From Oscillospiraceae bacterium (GTDB lineage Bacteria > Bacillota > Clostridia > Oscillospirales > Ruminococcaceae): a stretch of 53,221 bases of DNA. Below are positions 9,029 through 16,601 of this stretch, in pieces. The translations under genes were made by a program, and so were the position numbers. How positions within the stretch are numbered: position 1 is the stretch's first letter; each line of letters begins with the position of its first letter. The stretch is taken from NCBI GenBank assembly GCA_017460955.1, contig JAFTZY010000025.1:1-53221 (forward strand). Direction: 5' to 3'. The notes under the pieces were generated by a model. It saw only the letters and a list, made by a program, of their open reading frames with translations. It had not been told where the DNA came from and searched no databases.

Positions 9029-9703
9029 ATGCAGAGAACAATACTTATCATAGAGGACGACACCGAGATCAACGATATGCTCCGTATTCTCCTGCGGCAG
9101 AACGGCTATCGGACGATCAGTGCCTTTTCGGGTACTGAGGGCATACTCGCACACAATAAAGAGGTCAGCCTGATACTGCTTGACCTCATGCTCCCCGGAC
9201 GCAGCGGAGAGGATATTATCCGTGAGCTGAAAGCAAAGCACAATGTTCCCGTTATCGTCACCAGTGCCATTCACGATGTCGGCAAGAAAGTCGATCTTTT
9301 TTCTTTGGGTGCAGATGATTATGTGACCAAGCCGTTTCATAACGAAGAACTGCTTGCGAGAATAGGTGCAAGGCTTCGCACGAATACGGAATTGAATGCA
9401 AATGATACGCTCACCTATAAAGATATTGTGCTGAACAGATCCGATTTCTCCGCAGTATGCAGCGGAAAGTCCGTAGAGCTTTCAAAACACGAATTTGCAT
9501 TACTGGCACTGCTTATGGAGAAACCCGACCGCACCTGCACCAAGAGCCTGATCTATGATACTGTTTGGGATTATGAAAACTCTGCCGATGATAATACACT
9601 GAATGTGCATATCAGCAAGCTGCGGAAGAAGCTGAAAGAGTGCAATCCCGATGAAGAATACATCGAAACAGTATGGGGGATCGGCTATCGTCTGAAAAAA
9701 TGA
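9029..9703 (+). CDS. OmpR-family response regulator
   Basis: 224 residues from ATG 9029, preferred over the in-frame GTG 9020 because GGAGG sits eight bases before the ATG. The receiver domain covers about 1-115: acidic pair D10/D11, phospho-acceptor D52 in LILLDLML, and K in DYVTKPF. A winged-helix DNA-binding domain covers about 125-222 (VELSKHEFALLALLM and NTLNVHISKLRKKL). It would be phosphorylated by the histidine kinase at 12409-13293 and activate the ABC genes through the phased TTAAG repeats at 9709-9736. In this gene order (regulator, ABC genes, protease, kinase) the usual job is sensing and resisting peptide antibiotics; that ligand is inferred. Confidence 0.88.
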   Translation: MQRTILIIEDDTEINDMLRILLRQNGYRTISAFSGTEGILAHNKEVSLILLDLMLPGRSGEDIIRELKAKHNVPVIVTSAIHDVGKKVDLFSLGADDYVTKPFHNEELLARIGARLRTNTELNANDTLTYKDIVLNRSDFSAVCSGKSVELSKHEFALLALLMEKPDRTCTKSLIYDTVWDYENSADDNTLNVHISKLRKKLKECNPDEEYIETVWGIGYRLKK

Positions 9704-9708
9704 TCCGG

Positions 9709-9763
9709 TTAAGAGTTTTTTAAGACTTGATTTAAGTGTTTTTTTATACTTTCATGCTATCAT
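9709..9763 (+). promoter_or_regulatory. Phased TTAAG direct repeats and promoter before the ABC operon
   Basis: TTAAG occurs three times on the same strand, at 9709-9713, 9720-9724 and 9732-9736. Spacings of 11 and 12 bases put them on one face of the helix, as OmpR-type regulators prefer. A -10-like TATCAT is at 9758-9763; there is no good -35 box, and the last repeat occupies that position, typical of an activator-dependent promoter. The obvious regulator is the one encoded just upstream. Confidence 0.6.
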
Positions 9764-9803
9764 GTAACTATCAGCTGAAATAAACATACGGGAGGTTACA
9801 GTA

Positions 9804-10721
9804 ATGCGTGAAATCGTACTGCAAACAAAACAGCTCACAAAACGCTACCGAAGTTTCACGGCGCTCGACCACGCTGACATGACCGTTTACCGTGGGGATA
9901 TTTACGGTTTGATCGGGCGAAACGGTGCAGGCAAAACAACAATGATGAAGCTCGTCACAGGCTTGACCGAGCAGACGGAGGGCGAGTATTCGATATTCGG
10001 AAAGACAGGCTCTGCCGCGGAAAAGGAAAAAAGGCGTATCGGTTGTCTTATCGAAAACCCTGCATTTTTCGGGGGTCTATCGGCATATCAGAATTTGCGC
10101 TACTACTGCTATCAGAAAGGTATCACTGACTTAAAACAGATTGATGAAGCGTTGGAGCTTGTTCAGCTTACAGATGTAAGAAATAAGAAATTCCGTAAGT
10201 TTTCTCTCGGTATGAAGCAGCGGCTGGGTATTGCCTTTGCAGTGCTTGACAATCCCGATCTTATCATTCTGGACGAACCGATCAACGGTCTTGACCCGAT
10301 CGGTATCAGTGAGCTGCGTGACACGTTCCGCAAGCTGTCGCAGGAGAGAGGTATCACGCTTATTATTTCAAGTCATATCCTTTCGGAGCTGTACGCCGTA
10401 GCAAATCGCTTTCTTTTCATTGACAAAGGCAAGGTGCTGAAAGAAGTCACTAAGCAGGAGCTTGACCTTGAATGCAGCCGCTGTCTTGTGGTGAAAACGG
10501 ACGATACAAAGAAAACTGCTACGATCCTTGAAAGCATGCTGAACATCACCGATTACAAGGTGGTAGACATTGGGGAAATACGCATTTATGACGAATCTGC
10601 AAAACCCGATATTCTGAATAAAGTGCTGATACAGAATGATGTAAGCATTTCGGGTATCTATGAATCGGGCGTATCTTTGGAGGATTATTTCAAACAGCTT
10701 GTCGGGGAGGTGCGGTCATGA
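9804..10721 (+). CDS. ABC transporter ATP-binding protein, BcrA/lantibiotic-immunity type
   Basis: 305 residues with all ATPase motifs: Walker A GRNGAGKTT near residue 40, Q-loop region IENPAFFGG, signature FSLGMKQRL, Walker B LIILDEP, and H-loop LIISSHIL. An additional C-terminal domain of about 90 residues follows, as in BcrA/LanF-type ATPases. The start follows GGGAGG. It overlaps the permease gene by four bases (ATGA), so the two form one transporter. Together with the CPBP protease and two-component system, this fits export of, or protection from, a peptide antibiotic or lantibiotic. The exact substrate is not shown by the sequence. Confidence 0.88.
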   Translation: MREIVLQTKQLTKRYRSFTALDHADMTVYRGDIYGLIGRNGAGKTTMMKLVTGLTEQTEGEYSIFGKTGSAAEKEKRRIGCLIENPAFFGGLSAYQNLRYYCYQKGITDLKQIDEALELVQLTDVRNKKFRKFSLGMKQRLGIAFAVLDNPDLIILDEPINGLDPIGISELRDTFRKLSQERGITLIISSHILSELYAVANRFLFIDKGKVLKEVTKQELDLECSRCLVVKTDDTKKTATILESMLNITDYKVVDIGEIRIYDESAKPDILNKVLIQNDVSISGIYESGVSLEDYFKQLVGEVRS

Positions 10722-11536
10722 TAAATCTGATGAAAGCCGATCTGTATCGTATCTTCAGAGGAGTCGGTATTTATATTGCAATAGCATTAGTGATGATTAT
10801 GTCTGTCGCAAGTGTTGTGATGAAAGAACCCGGCTATATAGGCAATGCATCGGTTACTTATGAGGGAGATACGATCGTTGAAGCAAGCGGTTTTCTTTCC
10901 GATGAAAGCTCTGATGAATCGGAAGAAAATAAATTGCTCGTCCGCAGTATTATGGCAGCAAATATCAATCTGTACTATCCTCTGATACTTGTTGTATTCA
11001 TCATTCTGATGTCGGATTTCTCAAACAAGACCTTGAAAAACACATTGACCTCTGCCGTCAGCAAAAGAAAATATTTTGCGTACAAGCTGTTAATGTCGCT
11101 TGGGTGTTCCGCAGTTTTTATCATATTCAGCAATCTTTTTGCCTATATACTGAACTATATCAAAAATGGCAGCGAGTACACCGAACCGATCACCAATATT
11201 CTGAAAGCAACGGCTTTGCAAATGCCAATGCTTTTAGGGATAGTAGGATTTCTTGTGTTTATGGGATTTCTTACAAGAAAAACCGCAGTATATAATGCAA
11301 CTGCGATTCCGTTTGTGATGTTGTTTCAAATTATCATTGGAGCGATCTATCGTCTGTCAGAATCAAAGCTGATCGAGAAATTCCTGATGCACTTTGAATT
11401 ACAGACAGCACTTGACAGACTGGCTTATTTCCCCGAAAGTCAATATTGTCTGCAATGCCTTTGTTTCGGTGTGGTGGAAATCGCTGTTTTTGCTTTGCTA
11501 AGCTGGGTGATCTTCAAAAAGACAGAGGTAAAATGA
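10718..11536 (+). CDS. ABC-2 type membrane permease
   Basis: 272 residues with about six hydrophobic segments: one near 13-32 (GIYIAIALVMIMSVASVVM), a large polar loop at 35-75, and five more between about 85 and 265 (YYPLILVVFIILM, LGCSAVFIIFSNLFAYIL, LGIVGFLVFMGFL and others). This is the ABC-2/BcrB-like layout. It is translationally coupled to the ATPase upstream, and only one base separates it from the CPBP gene. It would form the membrane channel of the exporter or immunity transporter. Confidence 0.8.
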   Translation: MINLMKADLYRIFRGVGIYIAIALVMIMSVASVVMKEPGYIGNASVTYEGDTIVEASGFLSDESSDESEENKLLVRSIMAANINLYYPLILVVFIILMSDFSNKTLKNTLTSAVSKRKYFAYKLLMSLGCSAVFIIFSNLFAYILNYIKNGSEYTEPITNILKATALQMPMLLGIVGFLVFMGFLTRKTAVYNATAIPFVMLFQIIIGAIYRLSESKLIEKFLMHFELQTALDRLAYFPESQYCLQCLCFGVVEIAVFALLSWVIFKKTEVK

Positions 11537-11537
11537 C

Positions 11538-12389
11538 ATGGACGGCAATATCAAAGTAACGTGGAAAACAACTTTGCTCGGTTCATTTTTAGCTATAATC
11601 AGCCTTATCGTATCTCAGCTATTATCGCAGGGAATCGGAGAACTATTTGCAATGGTGAAGATCCCCCAATATATAGCAGCGGTCATATCTGCTATTCTGT
11701 ATCCATTATTTACATTCTTATCTTTAAAAATTTCTATTGAAAAGCTGTTAAATATACCGCTGAACACTCTGCGTTTTAAGCGATTTCAGCTGAATATTGC
11801 AGGAATAATAATTGCAATTCTATTGCCTGCTCTTGTTGTGATATCCTATCTTTTCATGCAGGGCGAATGGGCAGAAAGTGACATATCGCCAGCCGATAAG
11901 ATAACAGTCGCTGTGACAGGTATATGTTATTACAGTATCGCCGCAGGAATAGTAGAAGAAATGGTGTTCCGTGGTGTAATCATGGGTCTGCTCGAAAAGT
12001 GGAAGAACACCAAGATAGCTATGCTCGTTCCGAGTGTGCTTTTCGGGCTGATACATATTCTGAACGGCGCATTAAGCCCTATGAGCCTTATTCAGCTTGC
12101 AGCGGCTGGGACGGTTGTCGGCATTCTCTTTTCTCTGATCGCTTATCATTATGACAATTTCTGGAACAATGCCCTTGTTCACGCTCTTTGGAATGCTTCG
12201 ACGATAGGCATTATGCACATTGGTACAGAGCCGTATGAGCATTCTGTCTATACCTATGTTTTGAAGTCGGAATCCATGATGATTACGGGCGGAGATTTCG
12301 GCATTGAGGCTTCAGTTATTTCTATTATTGCTTATCTTCTGTTTATCGGAATTATGATATTTTTGATGAAGCGGAGCAAGACAAATTAA
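11538..12389 (+). CDS. CPBP-family intramembrane metalloprotease
   Basis: 283 residues, about eight membrane helices. The Abi/CPBP motifs are present: EEMVFRG with the glutamate pair E140/E141 and the following Arg, then FGLIHI with its His, and a later HALWN. These residues coordinate the metal in the CAAX-protease/bacteriocin-processing family. In bacteriocin loci such proteins mature peptides or give self-immunity. It is embedded in the ABC operon immediately after the permease, which supports a role in peptide resistance. Whether it cleaves a target is not known. Confidence 0.82.
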   Translation: MDGNIKVTWKTTLLGSFLAIISLIVSQLLSQGIGELFAMVKIPQYIAAVISAILYPLFTFLSLKISIEKLLNIPLNTLRFKRFQLNIAGIIIAILLPALVVISYLFMQGEWAESDISPADKITVAVTGICYYSIAAGIVEEMVFRGVIMGLLEKWKNTKIAMLVPSVLFGLIHILNGALSPMSLIQLAAAGTVVGILFSLIAYHYDNFWNNALVHALWNASTIGIMHIGTEPYEHSVYTYVLKSESMMITGGDFGIEASVISIIAYLLFIGIMIFLMKRSKTN

Positions 12390-12408
12390 GAAAAAGGGGG
12401 AACAGCAT

Positions 12409-13293
12409 ATGATCCTTGCATTGGCAATCACAATACTCATATCTTGCATATTGCTGTTTCTCCTGATACTGCAAAAGAAAGAACTGGGCAATATTGCAAA
12501 ACAGCTCCGTGAACTGAAAAGCAAAGATACCAATGCTATCATAAAATCCGAAAACGGAACAGCGGACATGCTCATTACGGAGATAAATGCACTTCTGAAA
12601 GAAATGCGTGAAACTAAAGTCAGCTATAATCAGAAAAATCACGCATTAGAGCAGATGATGACAAATATCTCCCACGACCTGCGAACACCGCTGACCTCTG
12701 CTATGGGGTATATCAATTTGATACAGCACTCGGAGCTGTCGGAAGAAGAAAAAAGCCGCGAACTCGCCATTATCGAGAAGCGGCTTATTCGCCTTGAAGA
12801 ACTGATAAACTCGTTCTTTGAGCTGTCGCAGATCGTTTCAAGCGGTAAAGAACCTGAGAAGACCGAGATCAATCTTGTTTCCGTCCTTGAAGAAGCGATC
12901 GTCCATTACTATGACGATTACTGCGATCAAGGCAGACAAATCGTCTTGAAGTGTGAGCATCGAAAGCTGATATTTCTTTCCAATCAGAATATGCTCCTGC
13001 GTATCTTCGACAATCTTATAGGTAATGCTCTCAAACACGGTACGGGCGTTTTGACAATCACTGTTGAAGCTGCCGATAACCTACAGATCACCTTCACAAA
13101 TGAGCTTGCTTCTCCCGATATGGATATAGAGCATATCTTTGATGAATTTTATACGACCGATATTTCAAGGACTAAGGGCAACACAGGTCTGGGGCTTGCT
13201 ATTGCAAAACAGTTTACAGAAATGCTCGGAGGGGATATTCAGGCTTCACAAAACGGTGAGCTGTTTATTCTGACAACTCAATTTCCAAAATAA
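12409..13293 (+). CDS. Sensor histidine kinase with minimal sensor region
   Basis: 294 residues. There is a single N-terminal membrane helix at about 2-22 and no extracytoplasmic domain, so it probably senses through the transporter or within the membrane. A coiled linker follows, then the dimerisation domain with phospho-acceptor His89 in NISHDLRTPLTS, and a catalytic domain with N-box DNLIGNALKHG and G-box NTGLGLAIA. It starts behind AAAAAGGGGG, 20 bases after the CPBP gene. It is the last gene before a strong terminator and is the evident partner of the regulator at 9029-9703. Confidence 0.87.
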   Translation: MILALAITILISCILLFLLILQKKELGNIAKQLRELKSKDTNAIIKSENGTADMLITEINALLKEMRETKVSYNQKNHALEQMMTNISHDLRTPLTSAMGYINLIQHSELSEEEKSRELAIIEKRLIRLEELINSFFELSQIVSSGKEPEKTEINLVSVLEEAIVHYYDDYCDQGRQIVLKCEHRKLIFLSNQNMLLRIFDNLIGNALKHGTGVLTITVEAADNLQITFTNELASPDMDIEHIFDEFYTTDISRTKGNTGLGLAIAKQFTEMLGGDIQASQNGELFILTTQFPK

Positions 13294-13296
13294 ATA

Positions 13297-13327
13297 AACG
13301 CCCGCCAGCGGATGGCGGGCGTTTTCG
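13297..13327 (+). terminator. Intrinsic terminator of the ABC/two-component operon
   Basis: CGCCCGCC (13299-13306) pairs perfectly with GGCGGGCG (13314-13321) around a 7-base loop, followed by TTTT. It lies directly after the histidine kinase stop. Confidence 0.88.
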
Positions 13328-13355
13328 TTTACATAGCAGAATGGAGGAAATCACG

Positions 13356-13790
13356 ATGATGTGGAAGGAATTTGAGAAACTCGCAGGATACGAGGTTACA
13401 TACGGAGATTACCACAAGATCATTGAGCCGATGTACATGGCAACCGACCTCAGCAAGCAGGACTTCATCAAGTGCCTCGACCGCAAGCGGTTCGCGCTCC
13501 CCACCAAGCAGCAGGTCATCAACGAGATGAAGCGCATCGCAACCCACCTCGCTGAGACGTGCGAGCATTACACCGACTTTGAGGCGAAGGATGAGTTGGA
13601 CAGAATCGCTAAGGCATTCGCCCTCAGATTCTACGGGCTGGACTGGTCGAATGACAGCGAGGTCTACACGATCTTCCTCCCGGAGTACACCTATCCCGAA
13701 ATTCAGCGCGGATGCACCTTCCCGAAGACGCTGGTAATCGGCAGAGGCAGCCGCGAGTATGAGCGAATCGAGCTTGTGAGAGTAGCATAA
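13356..13790 (+). CDS. Mobile-element protein of unknown function
   Basis: 144 residues. The start was placed at ATG 13356 because GGAGGAA ends six bases before it; the in-frame ATG at 13341 lies ahead of that site. The protein is acidic with aromatic patches (FEKLAGYEVTYGDYHKIIEP, then DLSKQDFIKCLDRKRFALPT) and no membrane segment. I recognise it only as the type of small protein found in Clostridia phage-like or conjugative regions; no function can be given. It heads a tight cluster of four small genes reading rightward. Confidence 0.6.
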   Translation: MMWKEFEKLAGYEVTYGDYHKIIEPMYMATDLSKQDFIKCLDRKRFALPTKQQVINEMKRIATHLAETCEHYTDFEAKDELDRIAKAFALRFYGLDWSNDSEVYTIFLPEYTYPEIQRGCTFPKTLVIGRGSREYERIELVRVA

Positions 13791-13836
13791 CAAAATGGGG
13801 CGGCACAACCGCCCCATCCCAGAAGGAGGGTTCAGT

Positions 13837-14064
13837 ATGAAAATGACAGTTGGCAGATTTCTCGAACAGAACGTAGAGAATGGAACAATCGCAGAGAACC
13901 AGATCATAGTCCTCTACGATAAGAACAACAACATCGGCTGGATCGGCAAGGCAGATTACGCCCCGATCTACTTCGATTGGATCGAGCTTCAGAACTACCA
14001 GTATGTTGGTCACGAGCTTCAGATCAACCGGAGAATCAACAACACTGAGACGGAGGTGGCATGA
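13837..14064 (+). CDS. Small mobile-element protein, 75 residues
   Basis: The start is ATG 13837, eight bases after AGGAGGG; an upstream in-frame ATG at 13795 precedes the binding site and is unlikely. The sequence begins MKMTVGRFLEQN and is mainly beta-like, with IIVLYDKNNNIGWIGKADYA. No family recognised. Its stop TGA overlaps the ATG of the next gene, so translation is coupled. Confidence 0.55.
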   Translation: MKMTVGRFLEQNVENGTIAENQIIVLYDKNNNIGWIGKADYAPIYFDWIELQNYQYVGHELQINRRINNTETEVA

Positions 14065-14219
14065 TGACGGATCACGATAAGGCGGTCAAGATCGCTAGCA
14101 AGATTAGAGAACTCCTGCGGTTGAGGTCAAACTTGACCGCAGAGGAGGTTCTCGAAATGTGTAAGGACTCGCAGGAACTGGACTGGTACTACCGAGCAGT
14201 CTGGGAGCCGATCAGATAA
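14064..14219 (+). CDS. Very small helical protein, 51 residues
   Basis: The start is ATG 14064 (or the adjoining ATG 14061), 4-7 bases after CGGAGG. The product starts MTDHDKAVKIASKIRELLRL and ends WYYRAVWEPIR, largely helical and charged. Position between two equally small genes with coupled starts supports it being real. Function unknown. Confidence 0.5.
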   Translation: MTDHDKAVKIASKIRELLRLRSNLTAEEVLEMCKDSQELDWYYRAVWEPIR

Positions 14220-14230
14220 GGAGGATGGCT

Positions 14231-14598
14231 ATGAAACAGTACATCGAGACGAGAAGAACCACCACCGATCAGCTCCGGGCCTCTGCATCCGGGAGGGCTG
14301 GTACGGCATTGCCACGAACGAAGGCTACTACGAGATGCTCTCCACCGCGGCAGAGAAGGAGAACCTCACCACACAGGACATCACCGCAATCGCAGCCGAC
14401 ATCCGCAGCCACAGCGATAACATCGAGGACGATGAGTTCAGCAACGTGATGTTCAAGATGCAGCACCTCGGCCTATGGAAGGGCGAGCCGCGGCAGGTGC
14501 GCGAGCCGATCGTCTCCCTGAACCGCGAGGTCGGGTTTGTCAATTCCGATGCGGCAGGCATTTTCGTGCCGTGTGCAAAGTTCGGCGATCATCAATGA
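14231..14598 (+). pseudogene. Small mobile-element gene with a frameshift
   Basis: The gene starts at ATG 14231 behind AAGGAGG with MKQYIETRRTTTDQLR. Near 14280 the sensible frame shifts and continues as LCIREGWYGIATNEGYYEML, then ENLTTQDITAIAADIRSH. Both parts are protein-like only in their own frame, so one base was gained or two lost. The tail after about 14470 (VSLNREVGFVNSDAAGIFVP) may derive from another gene. Family unknown. It could alternatively be programmed frameshifting, but no slippery heptamer is apparent. Confidence 0.5.
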
Positions 14599-14830
14599 GA
14601 AAACAGTGTGCTTTAAGATCATCCGGTAGGAGACAGGGCATCGGCATCGTGCCGCTCTGGGATGCAGAAAAGCAGTCGTTCTGGATGCTCCCCGGCTATC
14701 CGGAGCACATCGAACGTGCAGGCGCGATCCCGATGACACTTCCGCTGACGGAAAGCATGAGGCGCTGCGGTTTCTGTGAGGGGGCAGTACGAGGGCTTAC
14801 AGTGCCTTCTGCCGGCGTAGCGGCTCGAGG
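14595..14830 (+). pseudogene. N-terminal fragment of a C26-type gamma-glutamyl hydrolase
   Basis: From ATG 14595 the frame reads GIGIVPLWDAEKQSFWMLPG, then YPEHIERAGAIPMTLPLT, matching the first 50-60 residues of class I glutamine-amidotransferase-like peptidases (C26, gamma-glutamyl-GABA hydrolase type). The catalytic Cys and His regions are not found in any frame downstream. The remaining 14830-15187 holds no gene I can support, although open frames exist there. Confidence 0.5.
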
Positions 14831-15187
14831 ACACCCTCCAAGAGTTCCCGCGGTATCGGGCACACAGCTCCGGAGGGCATGCATCTGCCGGAGCATATCC
14901 ATTCCCCCAGGATGAGCTTTGCCGATGCCCCCACGGGCGCGCTCAACCGTTTGAGCTCGGACGAGTTCATCAGCGAGCTTCTCTTTCTCATCCGGGACGG
15001 ATGCTTTTGCGTGACGCCGGTCGTAAAGCTGACGAAGCTTCATGACGCATATCGTTCGGCTTCTCCCCGCTCCCGCTCTGCCGTCACCCGTCATCGGAGA
15101 TCACGGTATTTTCTGTATCCTGCCTTCCGCGCATCGGATGTGCCGGGCCGGATGTCAGGTACGATGCACATGACTCCCCTGATACCC

Positions 15188-15230
15188 AAAACGTCCCACC
15201 CCCTATCACGGGGATGGGACGTTTTCTTTT
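15188..15230. terminator. Bidirectional intrinsic terminator
   Basis: AAAACGTCCCA (15188-15198) and TGGGACGTTTT (15215-15225) pair perfectly, with an inner CCCC/GGGG extension, giving A- and T-runs on both sides. It ends leftward transcription of the EamA gene and any rightward transcript from the island. Confidence 0.85.
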
Positions 15231-15257
15231 CGGGGATCGATCGGATGATCCCGGGGT

Positions 15258-16310
15258 TCACTCGGTCCTTGAAAGCGGCTTTGCAAGCAGTGCCTCGAGC
15301 TCTGCACGGCTGTGGCGGTGACCGTGCTTCTCATCGGTAAACGCATGCGCATGGGCATGACTGTGTGTGACTGTGTGCGTATGCGTCGTGCCATCATGTG
15401 TGTGGGTAAAGGTATGCGTGTGTACATGCGTGTGTACATGATGGAGCGTATCACGCACCACGAACACCGTTCCCGCGATCATGATGAGCAGTGCCGCCAG
15501 ATACCGCAGCGACAGCGGCTCCCTGACGAGCACGAATGACAGCAGCACGCCGATGAACGGTGCGGCTGCATAGTAGGCGCTTGTTTTCGCAGCGCCGAGC
15601 GTTTTCTGCGCACGAATATAGGTAAAAATGCTCAGTCCGTATGCGACAAAGCCCAGGAGCAGCGCAGCGGGAATGAACCGCAGCGCCGGCAGCCGTTCCC
15701 CCAGCAGCAGTGCCGTCACGAGAGCGCCCGACCCGGAGAAAGCTCCCTTGATCGTTACGATCTGGTAGGTGCTTTTTTCGGAGATCCGGCGGGTGCAGTT
15801 GTTTTCAAGTCCCCAGCAGCTTGCCGCTGCGAGTACCAGCAATGAGCCGGCGGAAAACCGGAAGCTGCCGCTGCCCTCAAAGGTCAGAACGATGCTGGAC
15901 AGCGTGATCAGCCCGATCGCTGCCCACAGTCTTTTGCTGACCGCTTCCCGAAAGATCAGGAGCGCGATCAATGTCGTTGCAACGATCTCAAAATTGCCAA
16001 GCAGTGATGCATTCGACGAGGTACTGCTCCTGATGCCGAGCATCAGGAGGATGGGCGCGAGGATGTCCAGCAGCACCATACCGACCGTATAGGGCAGATC
16101 GGCTTTGGCAAGGCGCTCCTCCGGGCGCTCCCGTCCATGGTGAAACAGATACATCGTTCCGACACCGATCCCGGCGCCAAGATAGAGAAGCGCTGCCATC
16201 ATGGTCGGTGAAATGTGCCCGAGCAGCAGCTTCGAGCACGGGACATTGAGTGCATAGCAAACTGCGGCTGCCAATGCATATCCGATCGCGGTAAGTTTCT
16301 GATCCTTCAT
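15258..16310 (-). CDS. EamA/DMT-family transporter with histidine-rich C-terminal tail
   Basis: 350 residues from ATG 16310, preceded by GGAGGGCAGC; an upstream in-frame Met lacks such a site. Ten hydrophobic helices in two five-helix halves fit the drug/metabolite transporter superfamily. The last about 65 residues are unusual: repeated His-Thr and His-Ala pairs (HVHTHVHTHTFTHTHDG, THTHTVTHSHAHAHA) at the membrane exit, a composition that binds Zn, Ni, Co or Cu. The gene lies downstream of a copper-type two-component system and has its own promoter. Family members export metabolites; a metal-related or metal-gated role is inferred from the tail and neighbours. Confidence 0.85.
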   Translation of the reverse strand: MKDQKLTAIGYALAAAVCYALNVPCSKLLLGHISPTMMAALLYLGAGIGVGTMYLFHHGRERPEERLAKADLPYTVGMVLLDILAPILLMLGIRSSTSSNASLLGNFEIVATTLIALLIFREAVSKRLWAAIGLITLSSIVLTFEGSGSFRFSAGSLLVLAAASCWGLENNCTRRISEKSTYQIVTIKGAFSGSGALVTALLLGERLPALRFIPAALLLGFVAYGLSIFTYIRAQKTLGAAKTSAYYAAAPFIGVLLSFVLVREPLSLRYLAALLIMIAGTVFVVRDTLHHVHTHVHTHTFTHTHDGTTHTHTVTHSHAHAHAFTDEKHGHRHSRAELEALLAKPLSRTE

Positions 16311-16418
16311 GCTGCCCTCCTGAATCCGATCCGGCGGCCCTGCCTCCCTGGCCGCGGAAGGCGTGCTTGGGTCCGCTGTGTCCGGGAGAGTTAGCGGCTG
16401 CATACTCCCCCGCTTTTC

Positions 16419-16447
16419 ATTATAGCACAGCCATGCCCCGATTGCAA
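16419..16447 (-). promoter_or_regulatory. Promoter of the EamA gene
   Basis: On the minus strand TTGCAA (16447-16442) and TATAAT (16424-16419) are 17 bases apart. The leader to the start codon is about 100 bases and contains a short inverted repeat (GGGGAGT and ACTCTCCC). I see no gene in 16311-16601. Confidence 0.75.
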
Positions 16448-16601
16448 GAGGTTTTCACCAAAAAGTGCCCTTCCTGCATGCGGGTACCAGAACCCGACAC
16501 AATACCAGGAGAAAACGGGATGACGGCATCGGAGTGCCGGACTGTGGGAAAACGCCGAAGCTTCACAGAGCTCCTGTGGATGATGCAAAGCGGGATGTAT
16601 C

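Noticed and set aside
13297..13327. The repeated GC hairpin at 13.3 kb as an element end
   Set aside because: Perfect stem followed by T-run directly after a stop codon fits a terminator better.
14830..15187. Several open frames between the C26 fragment and the terminator
   Set aside because: None had motif, start site or conserved look; they may be degraded remains of the same hydrolase.
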